Positions 1-6,170 of a stretch of DNA of 15,834 bases are shown here, in pieces. A program made the translations under genes and the position numbers. Each line of letters starts with the position of its first letter. Within the stretch, counting starts at the first letter, position 1. This DNA comes from GCA-2719315 sp964448645 (GTDB lineage: Bacteria; Bacteroidota; Bacteroidia; Flavobacteriales; Flavobacteriaceae). Location: the NCBI GenBank assembly GCA_964448645.1, contig CAYUZY010000038.1, forward strand, positions 1 to 15,834, read 5' to 3'. The notes beneath the pieces were generated by a model. That model did no database searches. It worked only from the letters and a program-made list of their open reading frames with translations, and was not told the origin of the DNA.

Positions 1-1
1 C

Positions 2-403
2 CGACAGATTAAGTCCAGATGTTGCCCAGATCCAATTGAATATGATATTCATTCTTCTCCTCAACTGTTGTTTCAGTATTTATCAACTCCTTCAGGTCTT
101 TCTGAATGGTTTGCAGACAATGTAAACTCTAGAGGAGAAATTTTTACTTTTATTTGGGATGGATCAGAAGAAATCGCAAAATTGATTCAAATAAAAACAA
201 ATGAAAAAGTAAAATTTCAATGGCAAACTGGTGAAGAAGATGATGATAAATATTTTTTTGAATTTTTTCTTCAAGTGGATGAAATAACTAAAGATGTGTC
301 TTTAATTGTTTCTGATTTTTCTGATGAAGATGAATTAGATGAATCTAAAATGCTTTGGAATAATCTCATTCAAGATTTAAAACATGTCTTAGGATCTAGT
401 TAA
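2..403 (+). CDS. START-like domain protein (SRPBCC superfamily), 5' partial
   Basis: The reading frame is open from the left edge to TAA at 401-403. The family-typical core STPSGLSEWFADNV followed by RGEIFTFIWDGSEE identifies the small START-like protein found throughout Bacteroidota, a helix-grip fold with an acidic C-terminal half; its ligand is unknown. A TTG at 68 could start the frame, but homologous-looking residues (IEYDIHSSPQLLFQY) continue upstream of it, so the real start lies further left or is damaged. No ATG exists in this frame within the window. An ATG at 19 is in another frame and reaches a stop after six codons. The residues before IEYD (RQIKSRCCPDP) do not resemble the family and may be scaffold-end error. 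The class IV aminotransferase-like gene follows after 6 bases, so the two are probably cotranscribed. The family is clear; the function is not. Confidence 0.8.
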   Translation, partial: RQIKSRCCPDPIEYDIHSSPQLLFQYLSTPSGLSEWFADNVNSRGEIFTFIWDGSEEIAKLIQIKTNEKVKFQWQTGEEDDDKYFFEFFLQVDEITKDVSLIVSDFSDEDELDESKMLWNNLIQDLKHVLGSS

Positions 404-409
404 TGTTTT

Positions 410-1219
410 ATGATTAATATTAATGGTAATCTTTTTACCAATATAGATTCAAAGAATATTAATGACTTCACTTTTATTATAAATAATTTTAATTTTAGTG
501 AAGAAATTCATTTTGAAAATGGTTTGTTATTTTTCTGGGAAGATCATTTTTTTAGAATAATGGCTTCCCTGAGAAGATTAAGATATATTATCCCTTTATC
601 GTTAAATAAAGAATTTTTAAAAAATGAATTAATTAAAACTATAAAAGCCAATAAACTTGAAAAAAAAAGTGGGAATATTAAATTTTATTTTTATTCAAAA
701 CCTAATAATAAAATTGATTATTTAATTAATCTAAATTTATCTAAACCTTATAATAAAATAAACTCAAAACATATAAACAGTTGTGACATTTATAATGAAG
801 AATTAATAAAGTCTGGGTTATTATCAAACCTTTCAATTACTAATAGAACTATAAGAAGAATAGCAAATATTTATTCAATTGATAATAATTTTGATAGCTG
901 TATTATATTAAATGATAAAAAAAATATAGTTGAAAGTACAATTGGCAATATATATTTAATAAAAGAAGATAAAATTATCACTCCAAATTTATACTCAGGA
1001 TGTCAAAACACTGCAATTCGAACCTCATTTAATAGGTGGGCTATGAAAAACTTAAAATTAGAAGAAATTGATATAAACATTTATGAACTTCAACAATGCG
1101 AAGAGCTATTTTTTTTATCAATTAATAAGGGATATACCTCTGTGAATAGATATAGGAAAACAATTTATAAATCTACTTTAGGAAGAAAACTTTTTAAAAA
1201 ATTTATTTCATCAATTTAG
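410..1219 (+). CDS. Class IV aminotransferase-like protein lacking the catalytic lysine
   Basis: This 269-residue protein aligns along its whole length with the fold-type IV PLP enzymes (branched-chain aminotransferase / aminodeoxychorismate lyase group) that accompany the START-like gene in Flavobacteriia. Recognisable blocks are HFFRIMASLRRLR (about 46-58), FDSCIILNDKKNIVEST (about 161-177) and a C-terminal ITPNLYSGC segment. In active relatives the PLP Schiff-base lysine sits in a motif like LxxLKTTN. Here the same place reads SNLSITNR, with Ser142 (codon TCA at 833-835) where Lys is expected. The early NYGDxLFET-type motif is also altered, to NFSEEIHFEN. The frame is intact and normal in length, so this looks like a retained but non-transaminating homologue rather than a decaying gene. 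It starts 6 bases after the START-like gene, and its last 9 bases overlap the 3' end of the opposing yqgE. Substrate and role are unknown. Confidence 0.8.
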   Translation: MININGNLFTNIDSKNINDFTFIINNFNFSEEIHFENGLLFFWEDHFFRIMASLRRLRYIIPLSLNKEFLKNELIKTIKANKLEKKSGNIKFYFYSKPNNKIDYLINLNLSKPYNKINSKHINSCDIYNEELIKSGLLSNLSITNRTIRRIANIYSIDNNFDSCIILNDKKNIVESTIGNIYLIKEDKIITPNLYSGCQNTAIRTSFNRWAMKNLKLEEIDINIYELQQCEELFFLSINKGYTSVNRYRKTIYKSTLGRKLFKKFISSI

Positions 1220-1756
1220 ATAAGGGTTGTCAGGAGAATTAGCCCAAATTAAATAATCTCCTCCAAAAGAAATCATATAATTTTTCCATAAAGACTTTTT
1301 TGTTTTTGTAATAATTTTACTTTTATAGGAATTCTCTTTTGAAACCCATAAATTATTTTTAATTTCTTCTTCTAACTGGCCTGAAGACCAACCAGTGTAC
1401 CCTAGATAAAAACATATGTTTTTACTATTAATTTTATTATCATTAATTAAATTAATGGCTTTTTTAAAATCGCCTCCCCAAAACAAATTTCCATTAATTA
1501 ATTTACCGTTTGGAATTAAATCATTACAGTTATGAATAAAAAACAAATTATCTTGTTCAACTGGACCTCCTAAATATATCGGAAAAGAAATTTTAGCAGT
1601 TTTTATAAAATCTGATAAAGAATACTTTAATTTTTTGTTTATTATAAAGCCTGTAGTTCCAGAGTCTTTATTATCGACAACTAAAACTATGGCCTTATTA
1701 AAAAAAATGTCGCCTATTAAAATTTTAGGAGAAATTAAAAGTTTTCCTTTATACAT
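1211..1756 (-). CDS. yqgE: YqgE/AlgH family protein
   Basis: This is a 181-residue member of the YqgE/AlgH (DUF179) family, soluble proteins of unresolved biochemical role. The family landmarks are in order: GKLLISP at residues 4-10, GFIINKKL near 36-43, YLGGPV at 61-66 followed by a His at 75, WGGDF at 93-97, and GYTGWSSGQLEEE at 119-131. The length is normal. The start is ATG at 1754-1756, preceded by an A-rich leader with no clear Shine-Dalgarno site. Only 15 bases separate the start from the T-tract of the terminator that follows the HU gene, so transcription must come either from read-through or from a promoter lying inside that hairpin. The 3' end overlaps the aminotransferase-like gene convergently by 9 bases. 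Confidence 0.93.
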   Translation of the reverse strand: MYKGKLLISPKILIGDIFFNKAIVLVVDNKDSGTTGFIINKKLKYSLSDFIKTAKISFPIYLGGPVEQDNLFFIHNCNDLIPNGKLINGNLFWGGDFKKAINLINDNKINSKNICFYLGYTGWSSGQLEEEIKNNLWVSKENSYKSKIITKTKKSLWKNYMISFGGDYLIWANSPDNPYLN

Positions 1757-1770
1757 TAGTATTTTATATT

Positions 1771-1800
1771 AAAAAAAGCTCCCTACAGGGAGCTTTTTTA
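1771..1800 (-). terminator. Bidirectional intrinsic terminator between the HU gene and yqgE
   Basis: A perfect inverted repeat pairs GCTCCCT (1778-1784) with AGGGAGC (1787-1793). It is flanked by an A run on the left and a T run on the right, so the A/T runs extend the stem and both strands end in U tracts. On the minus strand it is the expected terminator of the HU gene. On the plus strand it could stop any transcript that runs out of the aminotransferase-like gene antisense to yqgE. It is the only unmistakable intrinsic terminator I found in the window. Confidence 0.88.
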
Positions 1801-1820
1801 TACTTATTAAATTAATAATT

Positions 1821-2093
1821 TTAATTTACTGAACTTGAGAGTTCTGAACCTGCCTTAAATTTAACAACATTTTTAGCAGCAATTTTAATAGTAGCACCAG
1901 TTTGAGGATTTCTTCCATCTCTGGCAGCTCTTCTTGTTACAGACCAAGAGCCAAATCCAACTAATGAAACTCTTTTTCCTCCTTTTAGAGCTCCACCAAC
2001 ACTTCCTAATAAGGATTCTAATGCTTTTTTTGCAGCAGCTTTAGATATTCCAGCGCCAGCTGCCATTGCGTCAATTAATTCTGATTTATTCAT
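1821..2093 (-). CDS. hup: HU-family DNA-binding protein
   Basis: This 90-residue protein is a standard HU/IHF-fold histone-like DNA-bending protein of the nucleoid, which acts as a dimer. The N-terminal helical part MNKSELIDAMA... is followed by the family signature VGFGSWSVTRRAARDGRNPQTG, with the intercalating-arm proline in RNPQTG, and then IKIAAKNVVKFKAGSEL. The length is exactly that of the family. The gene is visibly richer in G and C and in alanine codons than its neighbours, as expected for a highly expressed conserved protein. It has its own likely promoter (-7 element at 2123-2130) and terminator (1771-1800), so it can be expressed independently of fmt upstream and yqgE downstream. 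Flavobacteria often carry several HU paralogues, so the symbol is generic. Confidence 0.96.
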   Translation of the reverse strand: MNKSELIDAMAAGAGISKAAAKKALESLLGSVGGALKGGKRVSLVGFGSWSVTRRAARDGRNPQTGATIKIAAKNVVKFKAGSELSSSVN

Positions 2094-2122
2094 AATTTAT
2101 GTATTATTTGTTATACAGTGAA

Positions 2123-2130
2123 CAAATTTA
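2123..2130 (-). promoter_or_regulatory. Candidate -7 promoter element for the HU gene
   Basis: Read on the minus strand this is TAAATTTG, an exact match to the Bacteroidota primary-sigma -7 consensus TAnnTTTG. It would place the transcript start roughly 25 bases before the HU ATG. The matching upstream element is poor: TTT rather than TTG at about 19 bases spacing. The call therefore rests on the -7 box and its position. Confidence 0.45.
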
Positions 2131-2177
2131 GATGGTTTATCAAAAAAGAAAAGAAAATATGAAGGAAATCTCCGTAA

Positions 2178-2207
2178 TTGTTGATAAATAGACGCTTTTG
2201 TTGATAA
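2178..2207 (-). repeat. Tandem DnaA-box-like repeats upstream of the HU gene
   Basis: The ten-base word TTGTTGATAA occurs at 2178-2187 and again at 2198-2207, 20 bases apart, which is about two helical turns. On the minus strand each copy reads TTATCAACAA, one mismatch from the DnaA-box consensus TTATNCACA. The pair sits about 50-80 bases upstream of the candidate HU -7 element, inside the 129-base gap between fmt and the HU gene. The repeat and its spacing are seen directly. DnaA binding, or binding of any other regulator, is inference. Confidence 0.5.
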
Positions 2208-2222
2208 TCATACTTGGATAGT

Positions 2223-3176
2223 TCATAAAACAAATGAATTTTCTGAAAATTTATAACCATTTAACAATGATTTCGAACTCATTTTCCTCTTATTTTCTAA
2301 TTGAATCTCGTCACATTTTAAATATCCTTCCTTCAGGGTAATAAATAGATCTCCATCCTTTACCAAAATTTTATTTAAATTATTATTATGAGTTATATAA
2401 ATGATTGATGATTGAATAATCTTCATCCTACTTTTATTATTATTATTATTAAAAAAAGTCCAAGCTCCAGGAAAAGGACTTAAACCTCTTATTTTTTTTT
2501 CAATTAAATCAATTGATTCGTTCCAATCAATTTTAATATTTTTAGATGTTAATTTCGGTGCAAACTTTTCATTTCCCTTTAAAAATTGTTTTTTTGGATA
2601 TAATTTTTTAGAAAAGTAAAATTCTATAGTTTTTTTAATTAATGGTCCAGCTTTATTTAAAAGTTTATTGGATAAGGTAAAAAATGTATCTAAAGGAGCT
2701 ATTTTAACTTCTTCTTTTAATAAAATAACTCCTGTATCAATTTTATCATCAATTATAAAAGTAGTTAACCCTGTTTTCTTTTCACCATTTATAATAACCC
2801 AATTTATAGGAGCGGCTCCCCTATAATTTGGCAAAAGAGATGCATGTAAATTAAATGTGAAAACTTTTGATATAGACCAAACTTCTTTTGGTAACATTCT
2901 AAAGGCTACAACAATTTGAAAATCAGGAGCTATATCCCTTATTTTAGATAGAAATAATGAATCTTTTAAATTATTTGGTTGAAAAATCTTAATATTTTTA
3001 TTTAAACAAAATTCTTTAACAGATGAAGACCTTATTCTTCTGCCTCTTCCAGAAGATTTATCTGGAGCAGTTACAACAGCAGAAATAACCAAACCTTCTT
3101 TTAGGAGATATTTAAGACAATCTCTTGCGAAATCTGGAGTTCCATAAAAAATTACTTTTTTTTGTTTTATTTTCAC
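2223..3176 (-). CDS. fmt: Methionyl-tRNA formyltransferase
   Basis: The enzyme transfers a formyl group from 10-formyl-tetrahydrofolate to Met-tRNA(fMet) to make initiator tRNA in the cytosol. This 317-residue protein has the formyltransferase core VIFYGTPDFA at 8-17, VVTAPDKSSGRGRR at 34-47 and the active-site segment FNLHASLLPNYRGAAPINW. The catalytic trio appears as Asn109, His111 and Asp147 (in IDTG). The C-terminal OB-like domain starts around IRGLSPFPGAWT. The start codon is GTG at 3174-3176, and the sequence around it matches the usual family N-terminus, so no longer form is needed. The length is normal. It lies 63 bases downstream of the P-loop ATPase gene on the same strand and is probably cotranscribed with it. 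The C-terminal half carries runs of Asn and Lys, in line with the extreme A+T content. Confidence 0.96.
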   Translation of the reverse strand: MKIKQKKVIFYGTPDFARDCLKYLLKEGLVISAVVTAPDKSSGRGRRIRSSSVKEFCLNKNIKIFQPNNLKDSLFLSKIRDIAPDFQIVVAFRMLPKEVWSISKVFTFNLHASLLPNYRGAAPINWVIINGEKKTGLTTFIIDDKIDTGVILLKEEVKIAPLDTFFTLSNKLLNKAGPLIKKTIEFYFSKKLYPKKQFLKGNEKFAPKLTSKNIKIDWNESIDLIEKKIRGLSPFPGAWTFFNNNNNKSRMKIIQSSIIYITHNNNLNKILVKDGDLFITLKEGYLKCDEIQLENKRKMSSKSLLNGYKFSENSFVL

Positions 3177-3239
3177 AAAAATTTATAATAAAATAATATT
3201 AATTTTTTTCTATTAATAATTTATAAATATATAATTCTA

Positions 3240-3788
3240 TTATTGAATTTTATTTAAATAATTAATTATATAATCAACTCTATTTTTTACTGAATCATTA
3301 AAAATTATCTTTGTTTTTATTTTCGCTTCTTTATAAATAAGTTCTATATACTTAAATAATTTTTTTGAATCATTAAAAGACTCCATCCTTTCATTATCTT
3401 TTATATAAATTTTTTTCCAAGGATTAAGAAGAAAAACAAAATCATATGAAAAAGAATAAATAATTTTATCATAATCATATTTTTTTTTTAAAAAATTTAA
3501 ATAGGCAAAAGTATCATGAATACCTCTATCAAAAAAAATATAAGGTTTATTTGAATTATAATTTAATTCTGAAGAAGAATAAAATTGATTTATCCTATAA
3601 TCAAGTAATTTATTACTAAATTCCAAAGGATCATCTTTAAATGCATTAACCCCTTTTTTTATACCTTCTTTATATAAAACTCTTACAATTTCATGCTTTA
3701 CATAGTATCCTCTATTTTCTAATTCATTAATTATTTCAGTTTTACCAGAACCTGGACCACCTGTAATAATAATTTTTTTATTTTTCAA
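3240..3788 (-). CDS. P-loop ATPase/kinase-like protein (AAA_28 type)
   Basis: This 182-residue protein is a small P-loop NTPase of the AAA_28 group, related to the ribosylnicotinamide-kinase half of NadR. Walker A is GGPGSGKT at residues 10-17. A Walker-B-like IFFDRGIHD lies around 84-92, with Asp87 and Arg88. The NPWKKIYIKDNERMESF segment resembles the lid and substrate region of homologues (usually PPW..IY..D.ER.ESF). Its substrate is unknown. The only reasonable start is TTG at 3786-3788; there is no in-frame ATG upstream and a stop follows within six codons. It is divergent from DUF493, with 49 bases between the starts, and leads the leftward series ATPase, fmt, HU gene, yqgE. It is normally part of the same flavobacterial neighbourhood, which suggests housekeeping rather than accessory function. 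Confidence 0.82.
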   Translation of the reverse strand: MKNKKIIITGGPGSGKTEIINELENRGYYVKHEIVRVLYKEGIKKGVNAFKDDPLEFSNKLLDYRINQFYSSSELNYNSNKPYIFFDRGIHDTFAYLNFLKKKYDYDKIIYSFSYDFVFLLNPWKKIYIKDNERMESFNDSKKLFKYIELIYKEAKIKTKIIFNDSVKNRVDYIINYLNKIQ

Positions 3789-3837
3789 TTTATATTTTAA
3801 AATTTAAAATTATTATTTTCTTTTATAAATTTACTTA

Positions 3838-4128
3838 ATGAAATTAAAAAATGGGCATAAAGAATTCTATACAAATTTTAAAGAAAATCTAATTAAATCT
3901 CAAAAATGGCCTGGAATATATATATTTAAGTTTATTTTAAAATCGAAAAAAATTAATCCTGATTTTTTTAAAAAATATTTTACTAATCATCAATATAACA
4001 TGAGTATAAAAGAATCTGCAAAAAAAAATTATAAAAGTATTACCATAAAGTCCAAAATGAACTCTCCTGAAGAGATAATTGATATTTATAAAGATTTAAG
4101 TCATAATGACGAAATAATAGTTTTATGA
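3838..4128 (+). CDS. DUF493 family protein
   Basis: This 96-residue protein belongs to the Bacteroidota branch of DUF493 (YbeD-like ferredoxin-fold domain, sometimes viewed as a small regulatory domain). The typical pattern is present: EFYTNFKENL near the start, a WPGIYIFKFIL strand, a SITIKSKMNSPEEIIDIYKDL block near 67-87, and a hydrophobic end EIIVL. The family role is not established. The start is an ATG at 3838 in a 49-base divergent spacer, where a TAAATTTA sequence (3826-3833) lies too close to the ATG to be a convincing promoter unless the message is almost leaderless. The length is normal, and lysine and asparagine are strongly enriched. Confidence 0.83.
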   Translation: MKLKNGHKEFYTNFKENLIKSQKWPGIYIFKFILKSKKINPDFFKKYFTNHQYNMSIKESAKKNYKSITIKSKMNSPEEIIDIYKDLSHNDEIIVL

Positions 4129-4145
4129 TTTTTTTTTATAAATTA

Positions 4146-4176
4146 TTGAATCATTATACATATTTTAATTAATTTG
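4146..4176 (+). promoter_or_regulatory. Candidate promoter for DUF4290-murA
   Basis: TTG at 4146-4148, then 20 bases, then TTAATTTG at 4169-4176. This matches the Bacteroidota -33/-7 architecture (TTG, 17-23 bases, TAnnTTTG) with one -7 mismatch. It would give a leader of roughly 30 bases before the DUF4290 ATG at 4212. It lies in the 83-base spacer after DUF493, so DUF4290 and murA can be transcribed separately from DUF493. Confidence 0.45.
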
Positions 4177-4211
4177 CAAATCATACTTAGCAAAAATTAA
4201 CCCTTTTTCTT

Positions 4212-4850
4212 ATGAATATATTACAATACAACACTAATCGTAAACAACTAATTATTCCTGAATATGGAAGACATATTCATCTTATGGTTGAGCAAATAAT
4301 GGAAAAAAAAACCAAAAATGAACGAAACAAACTAGCTAAAGCTGTTATTGGTGTCATGGGAAATCTTAATCCTCACCTAAGGGATGTTCCTGATTTTCAA
4401 CATAAACTATGGGACCAATTATTTATTATGTCAAATTTCAAGTTAGATGTTGATTCACCATTTGAAAAGCCTGAAGCTGAAGTTTTATCTGCCAAACCTG
4501 AAAAACTTCCATATCCTCAAAATTATCCTAAATACAGATTCTATGGAAATAATATAAAAAGAATGATAGATATTGCTATTGGATGGGAAGAAGGAGAATT
4601 AAAAAATGCTTTAATTTTTAATATAGCTAATCATATGAAAAAATGTTTCTTAAACTGGAATAAAGATACCGTGGAAGATTTTGTAATTCACAATCATTTA
4701 GAGGAGCTTTCAAATGGAAAACTAAAGGTAAGTTCTGATCAATTACCATTATCAAGTTCCAGTAACTTATTAAAAATTAAATCTAAAAATGGTAATGGTC
4801 CAAAAAGCAACCATAAAAACAGAAAAAGAAACAATAGAAAGAGATATTAA
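4212..4850 (+). CDS. DUF4290 family protein
   Basis: This 212-residue protein belongs to DUF4290, a Bacteroidota-specific family of unknown function that is normally encoded directly before murA. Recognised features are the N-terminal LQYNTNRKQLIIPEYGRHIH block, a helical middle with AVIGVMGNLNPHLRDVPDFQHKLWDQLFIMS, and the PYPQNYPKYRFYGNN segment. The C-terminus, from about residue 170, is low complexity (Ser, Asn, Lys) and ends in a strongly basic KNRKRNNRKRY tail, which could bind nucleic acid or phospholipid; that is inference only. There is no signal peptide or membrane span. murA starts 11 bases downstream, so the two form an operon. Confidence 0.88.
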   Translation: MNILQYNTNRKQLIIPEYGRHIHLMVEQIMEKKTKNERNKLAKAVIGVMGNLNPHLRDVPDFQHKLWDQLFIMSNFKLDVDSPFEKPEAEVLSAKPEKLPYPQNYPKYRFYGNNIKRMIDIAIGWEEGELKNALIFNIANHMKKCFLNWNKDTVEDFVIHNHLEELSNGKLKVSSDQLPLSSSSNLLKIKSKNGNGPKSNHKNRKRNNRKRY

Positions 4851-4861
4851 TAAAATTCTTA

Positions 4862-6169
4862 ATGAATAGTTTAGAAATTGAAGGAGGTTATAAATTAAAG
4901 GGGGTTATAAATCCTCAAGGAGCAAAAAATGAAGCTTTACAAGTAATTTGTTCTGTTCTATTAACTAAAGACAAGGTTATAATTGAAAATATTCCCGATA
5001 TTCTTGATGTAAATAAATTAATTCATTTATTAGAAATTTTAAATGTAAAAATTCAGAAAATAAAACAAAATACATTTTCTTTTCAAGCAGATAAAATCAA
5101 TTTAAACAAAATTAAATCTGATAATTTTATAGAAAACGCAAAGTCTTTGAGAGGCTCAGTAATGATTGTAGGGCCATTACTTGCTAGGTATGGAAAAGCT
5201 AGTATTCCAAAACCAGGAGGTGATAAAATTGGAAGAAGAAGGTTAGACACTCATTTTGATGGATTGATAAAATTAGGAGCCAAATTTAACTATGATAATG
5301 ATAACTATTTCTATAATGTTAGCTGTAATAAATTGAAAGGAAATAAAATTTTATTAGAAGAAGCTTCCGTTACTGGAACAGCGAACATTTTAATGGCTTC
5401 TGTTCTTGCTTCAGGTAAAACTGAATTATACAATTCCGCATGTGAACCATATATTCAACAATTATGTTTATTACTAAATAAAATGGGTGCGAAAATTAGC
5501 GGTATTGGTTCTAATTTATTAATCATTGAAGGTGTAAACAAGTTAAAAGGTGCTAATCATAATATACTTCCTGATATGATAGAAATAGGTAGCTGGATTG
5601 GTCTTGCTGCTATGACTAAAAGTGAAATTACAATTAAAAATGTTAATTGGAGTTTTCTAGGAAATATTCCCTCCGTTTTTGAAAAACTTGGAATAAATTT
5701 AAAACGAATTGGTGATGATATTTTTATACCTTCTCAGCAAAAAGGATATACAATTAAAAATTACATAGATGATTCAATTTTAACTATTTCTGATGCTCCA
5801 TGGCCAGGATTTACTCCTGACTTATTAAGTATAATTTTAGTTGTAGCTACTCAAGCAAATGGAAGTGTTTTAATTCATCAGAAAATGTTTGAAAGTAGAC
5901 TTTTTTTCGTTGACAAACTAATTGACATGGGGGCAAAAATTATTTTATGTGACCCGCATAGAGCTATAGTAATTGGCCACAACTTTAAATCTAAATTAAA
6001 AGCAACAACTTTAACTTCCCCTGATATAAGAGCAGGTATTTCTCTTCTTATTGCTGCTTTATCTGCTAAAGGAACGAGTATTATTCATAATATAGAGCAA
6101 ATCGATAGAGGGTATGAAAAAATTGTTGAAAAATTATCTTCAATTGGAGCAAAAATTAAGCGTATTTAA
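4862..6169 (+). CDS. murA: UDP-N-acetylglucosamine 1-carboxyvinyltransferase
   Basis: MurA catalyses the first committed step of peptidoglycan synthesis in the cytosol: transfer of enolpyruvate from phosphoenolpyruvate to UDP-GlcNAc. At 435 residues it has the full two-domain EPT fold. Lys22 and Asn23 are in PQGAKNEAL, the mobile active-site loop is KPGGDKIGRRRLD, the catalytic acid region is WPGFTPDLLS, and the C-terminal arginine is in SPDIRAGIS. The loop residue that is Cys115 in E. coli is Asp121 here (codon GAT, 5222-5224). Asp at this position is known from chlamydial and mycobacterial MurA and is, as I recall, usual in Bacteroidota. It predicts natural insensitivity to fosfomycin. The gene follows DUF4290 by 11 bases and ends one base before the convergent photolyase gene. 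Confidence 0.96.
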   Translation: MNSLEIEGGYKLKGVINPQGAKNEALQVICSVLLTKDKVIIENIPDILDVNKLIHLLEILNVKIQKIKQNTFSFQADKINLNKIKSDNFIENAKSLRGSVMIVGPLLARYGKASIPKPGGDKIGRRRLDTHFDGLIKLGAKFNYDNDNYFYNVSCNKLKGNKILLEEASVTGTANILMASVLASGKTELYNSACEPYIQQLCLLLNKMGAKISGIGSNLLIIEGVNKLKGANHNILPDMIEIGSWIGLAAMTKSEITIKNVNWSFLGNIPSVFEKLGINLKRIGDDIFIPSQQKGYTIKNYIDDSILTISDAPWPGFTPDLLSIILVVATQANGSVLIHQKMFESRLFFVDKLIDMGAKIILCDPHRAIVIGHNFKSKLKATTLTSPDIRAGISLLIAALSAKGTSIIHNIEQIDRGYEKIVEKLSSIGAKIKRI

Positions 6170-6170
6170 A

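Noticed and set aside
3177..3239. Possible small RNA or terminator between fmt and the ATPase gene
   Set aside because: It is only AT-rich sequence without a GC-containing hairpin; nothing can be supported.
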